Shown here: positions 36,868-49,111 of the stretch, in pieces | Layout of the letters: each line of letters starts with the position of its first letter | How positions within the stretch are numbered: the first letter of the stretch is position 1 | The notes under the pieces: model-generated | Databases searched by the model: none | Told to the model about the DNA's origin: nothing | What the model saw: the letters and a program-made list of their open reading frames with translations, nothing else | Made by a program: the position numbers and the translations under genes | Source: Mactra quadrangularis | Taxonomy: Eukaryota > Mollusca > Bivalvia > Venerida > Mactridae | DNA length: 64,000 nucleotides | Reading direction: 5' to 3' | Assembly: GCA_025267735.1 (NCBI GenBank) | Contig: CM046294.1 | Coordinates: 2,824,001-2,888,000 of the forward strand

Positions 36868-39800
36868 TCACCAAGTTATATTATCATCAGCTGCAGCAAG
36901 ACATGATGCTATATGACTATCAATATCCATCTGATTTTGTCTGAAATATAAAATAATGAGATTTAATTTTTGTGAAACTTGTCTTGTGATTTTTTATTAA
37001 ACAATAAAGGACAAACAAAATGTATGAGTTTCCTCCCTTTGATAAATTTGGCAAAATAAGAATACATGTGTTAACTATACACTGATATCAGTAAACAAAA
37101 TTCATTAGTGTACATTAATTTTTCCAAATTTAAGCCAACTTATAAAATCTGCACTTTCAGCGTATCTAGAAGATGTTGGTGTCATTCGAAAGAGCGAAGC
37201 ATTGGCTATGCATGCATGTTTCAATCTGTTTAAAAAATAAGTTATAATTGAGAGACTAGCCCCTAGGTTATTTGGGTGAAAAATCTATCTTACATGTATG
37301 CATTGTTTTTCACTTGGAACCATGCTGGAAGTCTATGGCCGAGTATGAGTCCAAAGCATTTTTACATTTATGAACAATGTAAGATGTTTATTTAATTCTT
37401 TTGGAGTTAGCTTCATGGCTTTTAAGAAATACAGCTTGAGAATATGCTTGCTGAAAATTATAATTTATATAACTTAGGGGACAGTCACAGTATATTTCAA
37501 CCAGTGCAACACAAAATTACCTATGACAAAAAATTTAATGTGAAAACCACATTAAGGGAAATAATCCATAATAAAGTCAGGTAGAGTTGTGGTAACTTTC
37601 TAATTCTGTTCATCATATGGTATGTTATCATTGTATGAAGTTTCATAAAGATCTGACAATAAATGACAGAAATATAAGGAAAAGAAAAACTTCAACGCAA
37701 TTGTTAACGACACCTGATGCCCACCTGGCCACCCGTGTTTAGCCAAACTATTAGCCAAAACTTACCTATCTGAAAACTGTGTTTGGCACAAAGGACAGCA
37801 TTTCAATAAGACAGTGTCTGGTTTCACACTTACAGCTGGTTCCTTATTCTCTACAGTTTTATTACCAATACACTCTGCAACTGTTGGGGAACCAGCATCA
37901 AAACCATTTCCTGAGTGACTATCTTTACCAGATTTCATGATTTTAGAAGAACTTGGCTTTACAGATGAGTTTCTATGGAGATCATTGCACAACGTGTTCT
38001 CTCTTTCCTGGCCTATAGTTGGGTTACTATAATTAGCACTACATATATTATTATTTTGAGATTGTAAACTATATATATTGGAGTTCCTGTCCCTAAGTAG
38101 GTTACAATTATTTTCCCTGTATGTAAAACTGTCATTTTGTTTCCTACTAGAATCAGATTCCCCCATCTTATTTTGATGGGCATGTATACTACTATTTTTA
38201 CTTCCTATTTGTTCCACTTTACAAGGCTCATCTTTGTCCCCATCAAGTTCTTTTGATGAGGAACTAGATATGTCCATTTCACAAGATGTAGTCACTCTAT
38301 TATTACGAGTTCTATAGTGTGAACAAACTTTAGGTAAGGGAGGTAATCCAACTACTTTTTTCACTTCTGATGATACAAGTTGTTTCCCTTTGTTAGAGTT
38401 TATGTTGTTGCTGTTTTCACGTTCAACACTCTGTTAAAAAAAGAAAGAAGTAATACAATAAATACAATAAAGTCTACAGATGATAATGTATGCAAATTTC
38501 AAAAGTAAACATACATATATCTCCTACATAAATAACAATTCTGGAAAACTATGAACTGTAATTTGTAAACTGAAACCCAGGACTTTTTATTGAAAAATAA
38601 AGTGTAAATTTTCACATTAATAAAGAACTCTGTAGATTGGTTGTAGGTATTATTGCCATAGCAACACATTTATTTCATAGGTCATATCACTGTGGCAGGG
38701 CTTTGCGAAAGTGCTGGACCCCCGGTCATGTCCGGCAAAAATTCGTTTCGGTCCGGCAGTTTGATCGAGCCGTCGGTCCGGCCGACCGGCGTTTTTTTTT
38801 TCTCATTTTTACATTTTTCGCTCTAAAACGGCAAAAATCGCATTAAAAGTTCTTAAATGCGGGAAAAAACGCACCACTTCTTTTCTAGACGCATTTAGGC
38901 GTCTAAAATTATCAATAAATTGTGACACTGTTTGACAATAAATAATAGTTAATCTCCCAGCGTGTGATCGACAATTAAGTTTAATTGACATGTAATTAGC
39001 ATGTAATCGCCGTGGGCGGTCTTATTTTTCACAACTCATATCTGGATTAACAATTGACGATCAATTAGGGAATTTAATTTTAGTATACTATGAAAATTTG
39101 TTTAACTCTTTTTCGCCGATTTCAAACTTTTTTGTCAAACAGTTCCACGATTTTATTGATAATTTTAGACGCCCAAAAGCGTCTTCAAAAGTGGTGCGAT
39201 TTTTTCTCGCATTTAAGAACTTTTAATGCGATTTTTGCCGTTTCAGTGGGGGAAATCGCGGAAATCGCGTCCGAGGAATATTCCTGTTAAATTTGTAATC
39301 CGGATTAGTAAATTTGGTATGTTACATCATGTAGAATCACAAACGGGGTATATTATTGGTTAAAGGGTTTAAATCTTTTTATAGATATGATTTGAGAAAT
39401 TTTAAATTTTGATGCCACAATGAAAATTCTCGTTTTTTTTTTTTGGTGAATGGGAGAATTTCTTCCACTTAAATCAGAAAAATCTCATAATTTACTTGTA
39501 AATGGGAGAAAAACTCTCACGGAAAATATGACCTAGAAATATCCCTGAAGTTTGCTGTTGGACAGTAGTTAAAGAAAAAATTGTTGTTTTTTTTCGGTCT
39601 GGCAGAACTGTTTCCGGACTGGCAATATTTAGTAAATGCCAGTCCAGATGACTGGCAGTTTTTTTACGCTTTCGCAACCCCTGCTGTGGTCAGTCAACCA
39701 ACTTATCATTCCTGGAAAGGCTAAATCCATTATCCAGTTGTTAGGCCCACACTTCTGACAAGTGCCCTACATAAATTTAGATTGAAAAATAAGATGGAGA

Positions 39801-42800
39801 ATGGCTGTAGAAATTTATTTCATGACCAAGCTCCACGAAAGTATGCCCCAGCTATGAATCAAACCAATGACTCATGGATCAGAAGGACTTACAGTGATGA
39901 CTGATTTATACATAACAAACTGTAAAACAACTAGGCCCAAAAACTGCTTTAAAAAGAAGATGGCAAAATTAAATTTTCTTTTTTTTTAACAATATCAACA
40001 ATAAAAGCTCTACATTCAGACATCCTAGCAATAAAAGTATATCATTGACAACTGTAGACTGATTATATGCTATCATGATCTTAAATATTTTGAGTTTTAC
40101 TGGATGTAGAGAAATTAGTCTGACCTTTTAACAGCTGTTTCCATAGCAACTGGTTTTATCAAAATATACTAACATACTCAAGGGATTAAGTTAAATACTA
40201 GCTTTAACCATTAAAGAAAGATAAATTTCATTAAACTTTGAGTGAGTGTTAGGGTTACATAGGCATTTAGGCATCAACATCAACTTTTCAGAAAACTTAT
40301 TTTTAGTTATTAAATGAATTAAAAATCAATTTTAAATGGAACTTTTGTTCTAAGGCTTTTGATGGATTTCAATATGTAGTTGCGTACAAAGATTTTTTTA
40401 TAATTTCAATTTTAATTTCTAGCTATTATAGTAGCCTGGTAGTGTCTACTTATGAGTTAGAAGGTTGTGAGTTCAATCTCAGTTCAGACAGTGGTTTTAT
40501 TGGGTTAAAGGAATAATACAATAAATAGATTAAATTTAACTCCAAAAAGATGCATTTGCAAAATGGTTTTACTAGCTTTGTTTTATAAAATATTTTTGTA
40601 ATCTAAATACTGAAGATTTATGACTCAGCCATTTTAATGGGATTAATAAGTTTACAAAATTAACAAAAACAATTGTCTGGTGTCTGGTGGCCAAAGGCAA
40701 AGCATTATTCATTCAGAGAATTTCCTGAGACAATCACACATGTAACTTTCACAGACTGATTTCTTTCTTTTAAATTTAAAAGCTGTTGACTTAGTTTCGA
40801 TTTTTTTGAGGGAGGGGGGGGGGCTTAGATTCCAAATCATCAAATCATAAAAATAGTCATACATAACAATTTATACATACCAAGTGATGATCACAAAGCT
40901 GTGGAAAGGGAGCTAATGACAGTAATGTGCTGTTTTCTGAAGTCACACTTATAAGCATCTCCCTGAGTTTGTCCAAACTTGGATTGCCAGTGTTTAAAAA
41001 TGCACTGAAAAAAGATTGCAGGGTATTTCATGAATTTCCACCCAAAAATAAGAAATCATTACGATAGTATCTTTCAGTAACAATTTCTTTTAAAAATTTA
41101 TGATGAGTACTACTCATAAATATATTTGCACAGAAGATAGATAGATAGATAGATTTATTTGTGATGCTTTTACAATTTTTACAGATGATACAAATATTTA
41201 ATAATAACATAATAACAAGAATATGACATAAGATATCACAGCAATGAATGAAGATATTAGTACAAGTATAGATTGCATCACAGGATAGCCCATAAAGTCC
41301 TAGGACTTAATTCCAATGGGGTCCTTTGCCCTAAATCATGAAATATTAAAGTAGGAAAAATACACAAATATATCTACCTAGGTTATGGTAATAAAAATAG
41401 ATTAAAAAACATCAAAATAGTACATATATATATATAAAGTCACTGACATAATTAAAAATAAATAAAATCTGATTTATCAACACTGAACATTTGTTCACTT
41501 AAGTAATTTTTAACTGCTACTTTAAATGATTTAGTATTTTTCATAATCTTAATTTCATATGGTAATTTGTTCCAATCTTTAATAGCATTATAAAAGAATG
41601 TTTTCTTGGTATAAGAATTGATATGGGGTATAAAATAATTATATTTATTTCTACTTTGATGGGTATGTAGTGTTGATGTTAATACAAAATTTTCTTTCAT
41701 GTATGATGGACTATTATCATTAAAAATTTTATGAACATGGTTTAGTCTTAGAAATTTTACTCTGTTTTCAACATTTAGAAATCCATTATTTGTAAAATCT
41801 GTAACTTGTAAAGATGTTCTAAAAGTATATCCATTAATATATCTTATTACTTTATTTTGAACAATTTGTAATTTTTTCTTCATAGAAACAGTAAGATCTT
41901 CATACCAGGATGAACAAGCATAATCGAGATGACTTTGTATCAAAGAATTGCAAAGTAATAGTCTTGTTTTCTTATTTAAATAGTTATTGTGCCTGTATAA
42001 AAATTTAAGCCTGGAATTTGCCTTTTGTACAATGTTATTAAAAATAGTACTAGCAGAAAAATCATTTTCTAAAAAACTTCCAAGATATTTAACTGATTTT
42101 GATGATTTTATTAACTGATCGTCACATTGAATGCCAAAGTTTTCTGTATTAGAAACTTTTTTCTTTGGACCAAATAAAATACATTCCGTTTTCCCTAGAT
42201 GCAATGATAACTTATTGTCGACAAGCCATTTGCTACAATTTTTCAGCTCAGTGCTTAATGTATTACTAATAACAGACGGATCTTTATGTGAAAAAAGTAT
42301 GGCACTGTCATCAGCATATAGTATTAACTTACATTTATCACTTATGCTGGTACACATGTCATTAATATAACATAAAAACAGTAAAGGACCTAAGATACTT
42401 CCCTGAGGAACTCCACAGGTAATATCATTAAAATCAGACATGGTATTATTTATCATAACAGATTGTTTACGACCATTTAAGTAGGATTTGAACCACTCCA
42501 CCGATCCCACACCCATAGCTTGTAATTTTTTACATAAAATATCATGGTCGACTGTGTCGAATGCTTTTTGTAAGTCTAGCATAATCATTCCTGTGAACAA
42601 GCCTTTTGATGACTGAATTTTAATATGATCTGTCAAATGTATAAGGCACGAGTCAGTGGAATATTTAGACCTGAAACCACTTTGAAATTCATACAGTAAT
42701 CCTTGATAATTTAGATAAGATTCAAGTTGAGTATATACAGCTTTTTCTAAGATCTTGGAAATAATAGATAGAATACTAACAGGTCTATAGTTTGAGACAT

Positions 42801-44976
42801 CTAATCTATTATTCTTTTTGAACAATGGTTTGACCTTAGCACTCTTTAACTCTACAGGTACTTCATTATTTGTTATGGAACTATTAATTAAAAATGTTAT
42901 AGGAATCTTTAAAAAACATGCAGCATCTTTTAAAAACTTTGCAGGAATGCCATCTAGGCCCATACTTTTAGAACAATTTAGAGAGCACAATTGCTCGTAA
43001 ACAAACTTTTCATTCACAGTCTTTAATCTAAATATATTACCATTTTGGTTTCTACTCATGTAAAACTGTTTAAAATATTGAGATACAGTGTCATACAAAT
43101 GATAAGGAGATGGTAATTTTGAAACGAGAAAAGAAGCAACATTTGTAAAAAAATTATTAAAATGATTTGCTATATTTGTAGCCTCAAAACACTTCTGGCC
43201 ATCTATATTCAGAATAATATTAGAAGATTTTTTGGTTTTATTTTTATAGCCAAGTTTGCTCAGCTCAGACCATAGTTTTTTTGAATCATTTTTGCTGTCT
43301 AAAAGCTTGCTGGAAACATATTCAGCTTTTGCATTTTTAACTTCTCTTTGAACAAGGTTACGATAAAAACAATATTTCGAATGTAAATCTTTGTCTTTGT
43401 GCTTTTTGAATTTTGCCAAAAATGAATCACGCATTTTCATCAGACTTAAAATATGAGAGTTTATCCATGGTTCACTCCTTTGTTTTATTCTTACTTCTTT
43501 GATTGGAGCAACTTTATCTAAAACATTTAAAAACAGACTTTTAAAAATGTGCCATTGGTCTTCAACACTCTTGGCAAAAAACATAGGTGACCAATCACAA
43601 GATTTTAATTCATTGACAAAATATTCAGCTGAATAACGTTTCATTGATCGAACCTTAGCAAAAGTATGATCATTGAAAACAGTTTTTTGGGATTTTCTAG
43701 TACAAAAAACAGGTAAATGGTCACTAAGACCCACTGGTAAAGTGCCAGATTCAATAATTTTTTTCAGGATGGTTTGAGATAATCAGATCTAATAAAGTAG
43801 ATGAAGTATCAGTGATACGTGTAGGGGAGGTAATAATCTGCTTTAAGCCAAAAAAATTCAAAATACTTACAAAACTTTTATATAATGCATGTTTCTTGTC
43901 TATGAGACAAATATTAAAATCACCAAAAATATACCATTCATTTTCAGGCCTGAGCATTTTCAAGATAGGTTCAAATAATTCAAGAAAATTAGATTGAGTG
44001 GGAGGCCTATAACACGACCCAATAAGAATTGGCTTGCTTCTAGGAAGAAATATCTCAACCCATACAGCTTCAACATTATCTTTTACAAGATCATTTCTTT
44101 CAGAAAATGCAAATTTATCATTGATGTATATACAAACGCCTCCACCATGCCTATTACGATCTTTTCGAACAATACTATATCCATCAATTAGTACTTCATT
44201 ATCACTAACAGAAGAGTCTAACCAAGACTCTGTAATAGCAATGCAGGTAAAATTGTGTAACATTGCAAGAAAAAAAACTAAGAGAAGTCTGATGGAAGCC
44301 ACTAGCTGAAAATTTTCACTCTCAGTTATAATCTTAAATTTTCTAGTGCACTAGTCTGCTCTATAATGTAGTGTTAAGATAACTTATGCTCTAGCCTGAC
44401 TATATGAAATAAGTAATTTTCACCATCAATTATCATACTAGTCCAAACTCCAATGATAGCATGATGCATTCTATTTCTATTCATTGGATAACTTTGATCA
44501 ATATTCAAACGATGACTAAACATTAATTTAAAAAATCATTTAAAAATATTCTATTTATGACATAATCAAGATAAACATGATAATTACATTAACAAGCATA
44601 AAATACGGTCGAAACGTTTTGGGTACGAATCAAATAAGAATTTTAAACGCGATAAAATTGGTCTAGATGAGCTCATACCGGGTTTCAATCAAATGATATT
44701 ATTTCATTCTAATTATTAAAGCTAAAAATGGAGTATTTTTAACTTAAAAATCACAAAATAATACCTCTTTTTCTCGATACGTTGCGTTCGTCCATTGACC
44801 ACTTCGCCCTCTCTTTGTTCCGTCTCAATAATTACGTCTTCCTCGGATTCTAGCGAAATAGAACTGATTAATTTGTTATTGTCATTATCATTTGACTGAA
44901 TACTTTTGTCTAATTTGTTTTTCTTAATTTCTTTTTTATCCTGAGGGTGTTTTCTCTTCAAACTTAATTTTTTCAT
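36868..44976 (-). CDS. FAAP20: FAAP20-like Fanconi anaemia core complex-associated protein
   Basis: FAAP20 binds FANCA and, by a C-terminal UBZ zinc finger, ubiquitin, supporting interstrand-crosslink repair in the nucleus (known of family). Exons (minus): 44765-44976, 40881-41004, 38430-37766, 36940-36868, all GT-AG and in phase, 357 codons. Exon 1 is Lys-rich and may hold a nuclear signal (KKLSLKRKHPQDKKEIKKNK). Exon 2 has LDKLREMLISV and SLAPFPQL, resembling the FANCA-binding part. Exon 3 is a Ser/Asn-rich, probably disordered linker ending CCPLCQTQF. Exon 4 gives MDIDSHIASCL and terminates ADDNITW, the same C-P-x-C / D-S-H / C-L layout and final Trp as vertebrate FAAP20. It is about twice the length of the human protein (180 residues), almost all from the linker. 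The start is the first ATG in the open exon; upstream exons cannot be excluded. Confidence 0.82.
37140..37320 (-). repeat. Dispersed repeat AGATGTTGGTGTCATT
   Basis: Contains AGATGTTGGTGTCATTCGAA and GCATTGGCTATGCATGCATG, matching 8745-8900 (plus strand) and, inverted, 50755-50925 (ATGACATCACCATCTTTTGC, GTGTAGCTATGGCTTTGC). Three copies; no ORF or tRNA head seen. It sits in FAAP20 intron 3. Confidence 0.6.
37497..37760 (-). repeat. Splice-donor-proximal repeat (family X), copy 3
   Basis: On the minus strand homology begins about 5 nt after the FAAP20 exon-3 donor (GTAAGT at 37765): TTGGCTAATAGTTTGGC, GTCGTTAACAATTGCGTTGAA, CTTCATACAATGATAACATA, then GACTTTATTATGGATTATTT. It is sense-oriented relative to the gene, like the two ABCF3 copies. 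Confidence 0.75.
38655..39858 (-). repeat. SINE family A split by a transposon
   Basis: Left part 38655-38695 (complement: CCATAGCAACACATT, GGTCATATCACTGTGG) and right part 39684-39858 (CTGTGGTCAGTCAACC, CCTGGAAAGGCTAAATCC, CATGACCAAGCTCCACGAAA) are one minus-strand SINE interrupted by the element at 38696-39683. CTGTGG is duplicated at the junctions. Confidence 0.75.
38696..39683. mobile_element. hAT-like TIR element nested in a SINE (988 bp)
   Basis: Begins CAGGGCTTTGCGAAAGTGCT and ends ACGCTTTCGCAACCCCTG, flanked by a 6-bp CTGTGG duplication. The CAGGG terminus suits hAT, and 6-bp duplications occur in some hAT groups, so the class is likely but not certain. Inside, about 115 bp at 38820-38935 is repeated in inverted order at 39125-39245 (AATCGCATTAAAAGTTCTTA, TAGACGC...AATTATCAATAAA), forming a large internal hairpin. 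No transposase. Confidence 0.7.
39900..40870 (-). other. FAAP20 intron 2, remaining part
   Basis: No exon seen. A possible tRNA-like fragment (AGTAGCCTGGTAGTGTCTAC, GTTGTGAGTTCAATCTCAG) lies at about 40425-40500, and a G-run at 40810-40823. Confidence 0.4.
41137..44302 (-). mobile_element. Non-LTR (LINE) retrotransposon in FAAP20 intron 1
   Basis: Runs in the same direction as FAAP20. Order on the minus strand: endonuclease remnant (44302-43751), reverse transcriptase (43734-41452), ~310-bp 3' UTR, and an end ACAAATAAATCTATCTATC, i.e. a short (ATCT)n tail, as in CR1/L2/Jockey-type LINEs. The 5' end is truncated: the endonuclease opens at IAITESWLD, so its first ~40 residues and any ORF1 are missing. 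The 3' end lies ~130 bp before FAAP20 exon 2. Confidence 0.9.
41452..44302 (-). pseudogene. LINE ORF2 (endonuclease + reverse transcriptase), 5'-truncated, one frameshift
   Basis: The endonuclease part has ITESWLD (catalytic Glu), GDFN and SPTRIT; its last SDH motif (LSDHLP) lies across the break in the second frame. The reverse transcriptase part (760 codons, ATG at 43734) has NYRPVS (315-320), AFDTVDH (391-397), GVPQGSILGP (441-450) and YADD (473-476), all intact. The two frames are out of register by one base at an A7 run near 43757-43763, where the first meets TGA 43753-43751; one fewer A would make them continuous. This could be a true indel or a homopolymer sequencing error. The RT portion has no internal stop, implying a young insertion. 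Confidence 0.88.
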
Positions 44977-45621
44977 CGTTCCGATGCATTCAATGTTTTT
45001 CAATAGCTGAGTGACATTTCGACCAACCGGCCAAACCGCAAACGGTGTGGTGGTACTTTTTACAGATGACAGTTTATCCGCTCTCCATTTCTATAGAGCT
45101 CGCATCTATTGGAAAAGGGCAGGGAATTAGTCTCTGGAAAAGGGTCTTCATCGGTGGACAAAAATGTATAATTCAAAAACTTTTCAAGGTTGTTTGTTTA
45201 ATAAACAGAATTTTATTGATTATGAAAATTAAAAAGAATTTACTACCCAAATATATCTTGAAAACGACGCGTTCAGCTGGCATAAACATTTGATGTGCCA
45301 TTTTCATGATATGCTTCTATTTTTCGACATTGATTTAGCCTGTCATATCTGTTTTTGCGGTTCATATAAATATATTTATGTACTTGAAGCGAACAATGTA
45401 TTGTTGTGAACTGGCTGGCAGTTATGTTATTAATATTGAATATCAATAATACTATACATAATTACATATGTGCCTTTTAATACAATATATTTGAGCCAGA
45501 ACTATTTCATGCTGACAGCATGTGCCACGTATATGTCTAGCTGCTTTATCTTAGAAATGTCATTGGCACCTGTGTACATTTATAAGCATGGAACAACTTA
45601 ATTTATTAAGTACCAATATAT

Positions 45622-45740
45622 AGCCATGATGGGACCCATATAGGTCCCATATGGGACCCATATTTTTAGCCAATATGGTACCCATATGGAGCCCGGTTGC
45701 AAAACCTGCATGGAACCCTTATGGGACCCATATAGTTTTG
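45622..45740. repeat. Palindromic TATGGGACCCATA array
   Basis: ATGGGACCCATATAGGTCCC, ATATGGGACCCATATT, ATATGGTACCCATATGGAGC and ATGGGACCCATATAG follow one another within 120 bp. Each unit is itself close to a palindrome, so the block can fold in several ways. Confidence 0.75.
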
Positions 45741-48302
45741 CTGGTTGGGTTATTAATGCAAGACAACAATACAGAAGCAAGTTCCAGATGAACCTATATA
45801 AATAATATACCCGGGTAAGACCAATGATGAATAATCTTTATATAAGCCGGTCATAGACCTGCCATTTATTAATGTATGCATGTATAAATGCTAATGTTTA
45901 TTTCTGAATATAAATTAATATTGCTTGTGATACAAAACCACAAGGTATTAAATAGTTAGTTTCGTCTTATAAAGATCATATGATGTTTTGCTAGGAAAGG
46001 TAATTAAGTCACGCGAAGGAAACATATATATTCGAAGGGATGGTACTAAGGTAATGTACTGTGTGATACAAATCATGATCTTATTTGACATTGTGACACA
46101 TATATGTTGCCTGACTACCGTTAAGATTAAATGGACAAAAAACAACAAAAACTACTCACGTGACATAGATATTAAATTGGAGTATATTACTGGGTTGATC
46201 ATCTCGTGACTGTGTTCCGATTTCATTTTATGGCTTCCATTTTGAGACGTTGTGACGCTTTGTTGAAACATAAAGTTCTGACGCGTAATTGTGTTCTTTC
46301 TTAGATACACGTACCGAAAGCAAAGACGTCTGTTAAATTGGCCCCGTAGTGAGTAATTATAAACATGTTGTTCATTCAGAAGAAGATATTTAATTACGGA
46401 TCTAGACATATTGTTTTGTTCGAGGAGAAAAATCTTTCATTACTATTTGAGGGCTATGACGAGTAGTGTCTATGTGTAAGGACCATGATAATTATAATTA
46501 TAAACAAAGTTTCTGTCTTGAAATGTACATTTTTACTGTTATGACAACTGCGCAAGATCTCGCATAAATTTGCAGCGAATCAATGGTGATTTCATACCCA
46601 GTATTATAAATCAATTTTAATTTTAACAAAGACGCGTGCAATTTCATATTCTTATATTTAACATTGACTCCCTTTTTTTATATAACCTAATGGTAAAATC
46701 ATTTTTTTTGTACATAAGAACACGGGTTTTCAATAAGCATAGTCCATGATACGTTTGCCAACCCAGAAATCTTGCATACGGGTATACTTTTTATTTTTCA
46801 TCCGACCCTTTCAAATTTTCAACAAGAGTAGATCTACATAAGGGCGTAGCAACAATAATTTTTTCATCTAGAACTATGTTTAATTTTAAGTCAAAGTAAA
46901 TATTCCCATGGGTAAATCCTTCTATATGTACAACAAAATGAAGACAATGGGGTTTTCGTGAATATTGTCGGAATGAGAGAAACCATAGTCATATGTCAAT
47001 GACAAAAAAAGGCGATGGTATAAACGTAAACATCTTTTATGTATATAATTAACAGCTATACATACAAGATTTTTACGTTCACACCATCGTCTTTTTCTAA
47101 TTTAAAAATCTTGTTAAACACTTTAGAAAATAAGAACGCTTTATTAGATTGTCTTTTAGATTTTACACTGTCTTACAAAGTAAACGCAACATACGTTCAT
47201 GTTACACGTACATTAAAACATATGTTCTTGTATAGGTTGCGAGTTGTGCTTGTGACAAGATAAATTTAGATTCATTCAATTGTCAGCGGCAAATAAGTTA
47301 ACTCCACTGATTTAAATAGTCAATAAAAACTCAAGTATACAGTTAATACCGATCGATAAAATAGATACGAGTATCTGTATTTACGTTTCACTTATAAAAT
47401 GTCGATGGGAATGAAATTTCAGTCATACATGATTTAAGCGTCAACATACAAAAATTCCTGTAAAGATAAACGCAACTCAATGACAAAAAAGATATATTTT
47501 AAAAAACTCAGTATACCACAAAATCTGGGCGGACCACAAAATCTACACGCTGCGTTATCTTTGGAAATAACTGTACATTGTCAGGGGGCTTGTCTGGTTT
47601 CAAAACGTCACTCAGACATACTTACATCTAAAACCGACGTAAATTCTATTGAATAATTTCAAAATTCAATTAAAATTGAGACAGAAAATACTGAGTTGAA
47701 CATAGATTTGGTGATGATCTGAACGACGTAATTTTAATGATACTAGCTTTCAACAGACTATCTTTTGTGTTTGTCGTATTGGTTTCACGTAACTCAATCT
47801 GAATAAAACCCGATTTAAAATTCTCCGCTCGCCTACTCGCGGTCTATAGGATGCCTGTTTATGGAGATTGCATGTAACTAACATCCCGAGTTACATTTGT
47901 TGTATACGTTTAGATTTTCATAAAACATAGATTTCACAAGAATCATTCCTTATTACTTTATTTTGTGTACCGTTAACAGTATCTGTCTTAATACCGGGAT
48001 ATATAAAATAACCTCTACAGAGAGTCCTTTTCACAGAACAAATCCTCTGCACAACAACAGCTTTTGATATTTCCTATAAGCTTAATTTTCATGAACTTTT
48101 AACTCAACAGATACGACATCTGGACAGCAACACAATTAAGTCACTTTCAATAGGCGTTGTTCAAGAGAGGTTGTGTAGTAAACTGCATTCTTAATTCTTG
48201 TCACGTTGCAAGTACAAAGTTCTAAACGAGAGCTTTGTTTGGACCTTAAACTGTGATAGATATTTCATCAACTATTTGCATCTTTCCTATAGTTTGGTTA
48301 CT

Positions 48303-48575
48303 GCAAAGATTAGTAGCGCGCCGGGATTTGGAATTTCGTGCCCGAGGGGGTGCGGGTTCGAATCCCACCAGGGAAGGTTATACCCTTCCATGAAAATTTG
48401 ACAATATTGCGATTTTCCTCCATTGAGAAGTTTCCGGCCTTGTGGAAGGGTAGGTGAGTACTGGTTATAGACAATGGTCCAGGAATGCTAGGTTAGGTGC
48501 GCTGGACGCCGTAAAATGACCTAAATTGTGTTGATACGGCGTTAACTCCATAAAATAAATAAATAAATAAACAAG
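48303..48575 (+). repeat. SINE family B copy
   Basis: Head remnant TAGTAGCGCGCCGGGATTTG, clean B box GCGGGTTCGAATCCCACC, then TACCCTTCCATGAAAATTTG, GGCCTTGTGGAAGGGTAGG, GCTAGGTTAGGTGCGCTGG and a tail (AAAT)n AACAA. The A-box part is 5'-eroded. Confidence 0.88.
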
Positions 48576-49111
48576 GATTTGTCGAAAAACAAGTTTGTTT
48601 ACAATCTAGAGGTCACGTGACTATAAACCATTTATGTTTGAGAAAAGACTACCAGACATTTACAGTGTTGTTAGTTCCTAAAGATTGTCTAAGTAATCAA
48701 AAGTGATATGACATTTACGTGTCCTTTGAGATAAAAACAACATTGTGACATATCATGTCTAAGAGATAAGGCCATGCCAACCGGAGTTTTGTTAAGTGTC
48801 CTCGTGAGCGTTGGTTTTAGAGTCCTCAATCCAAAAAAAAATGTGTTGGTCTGTTGTTCCGGGAATCGACAACTGATTTTTCTCAGGAAATACTGATAGT
48901 TCCTTGTTTCTGTGCATTTGGTTAATGAAAAAGTACTTGTGTATGTTGTATATACTTTTTTATAGAATTTCTTTAATCTCACATTAATTTCATAAACATT
49001 GTTGTACTACCAAGTACTTATTTGAGTGAATACAAGCTAGAATGGACAAGTGTTTTCGTTTTCGGTCTGTGTGTTTTTGTGAATAGATACATAGTTTTGT
49101 CAAACTTCAGT

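Larger units (their letters stand above)
45010..49100. other. Intergenic, no gene recognised
   Basis: Upstream flank of FAAP20 and beyond. Holds a GGGACCCATAT palindromic array (45622-45740), a segment at 46720-46890 with weak similarity to 34560-34660 (TACGTTTGC..A..CCAGAAATCTTGCA, GGGCGTA), and a SINE (48303-48575). Short open frames lack recognisable domains. Confidence 0.45.
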
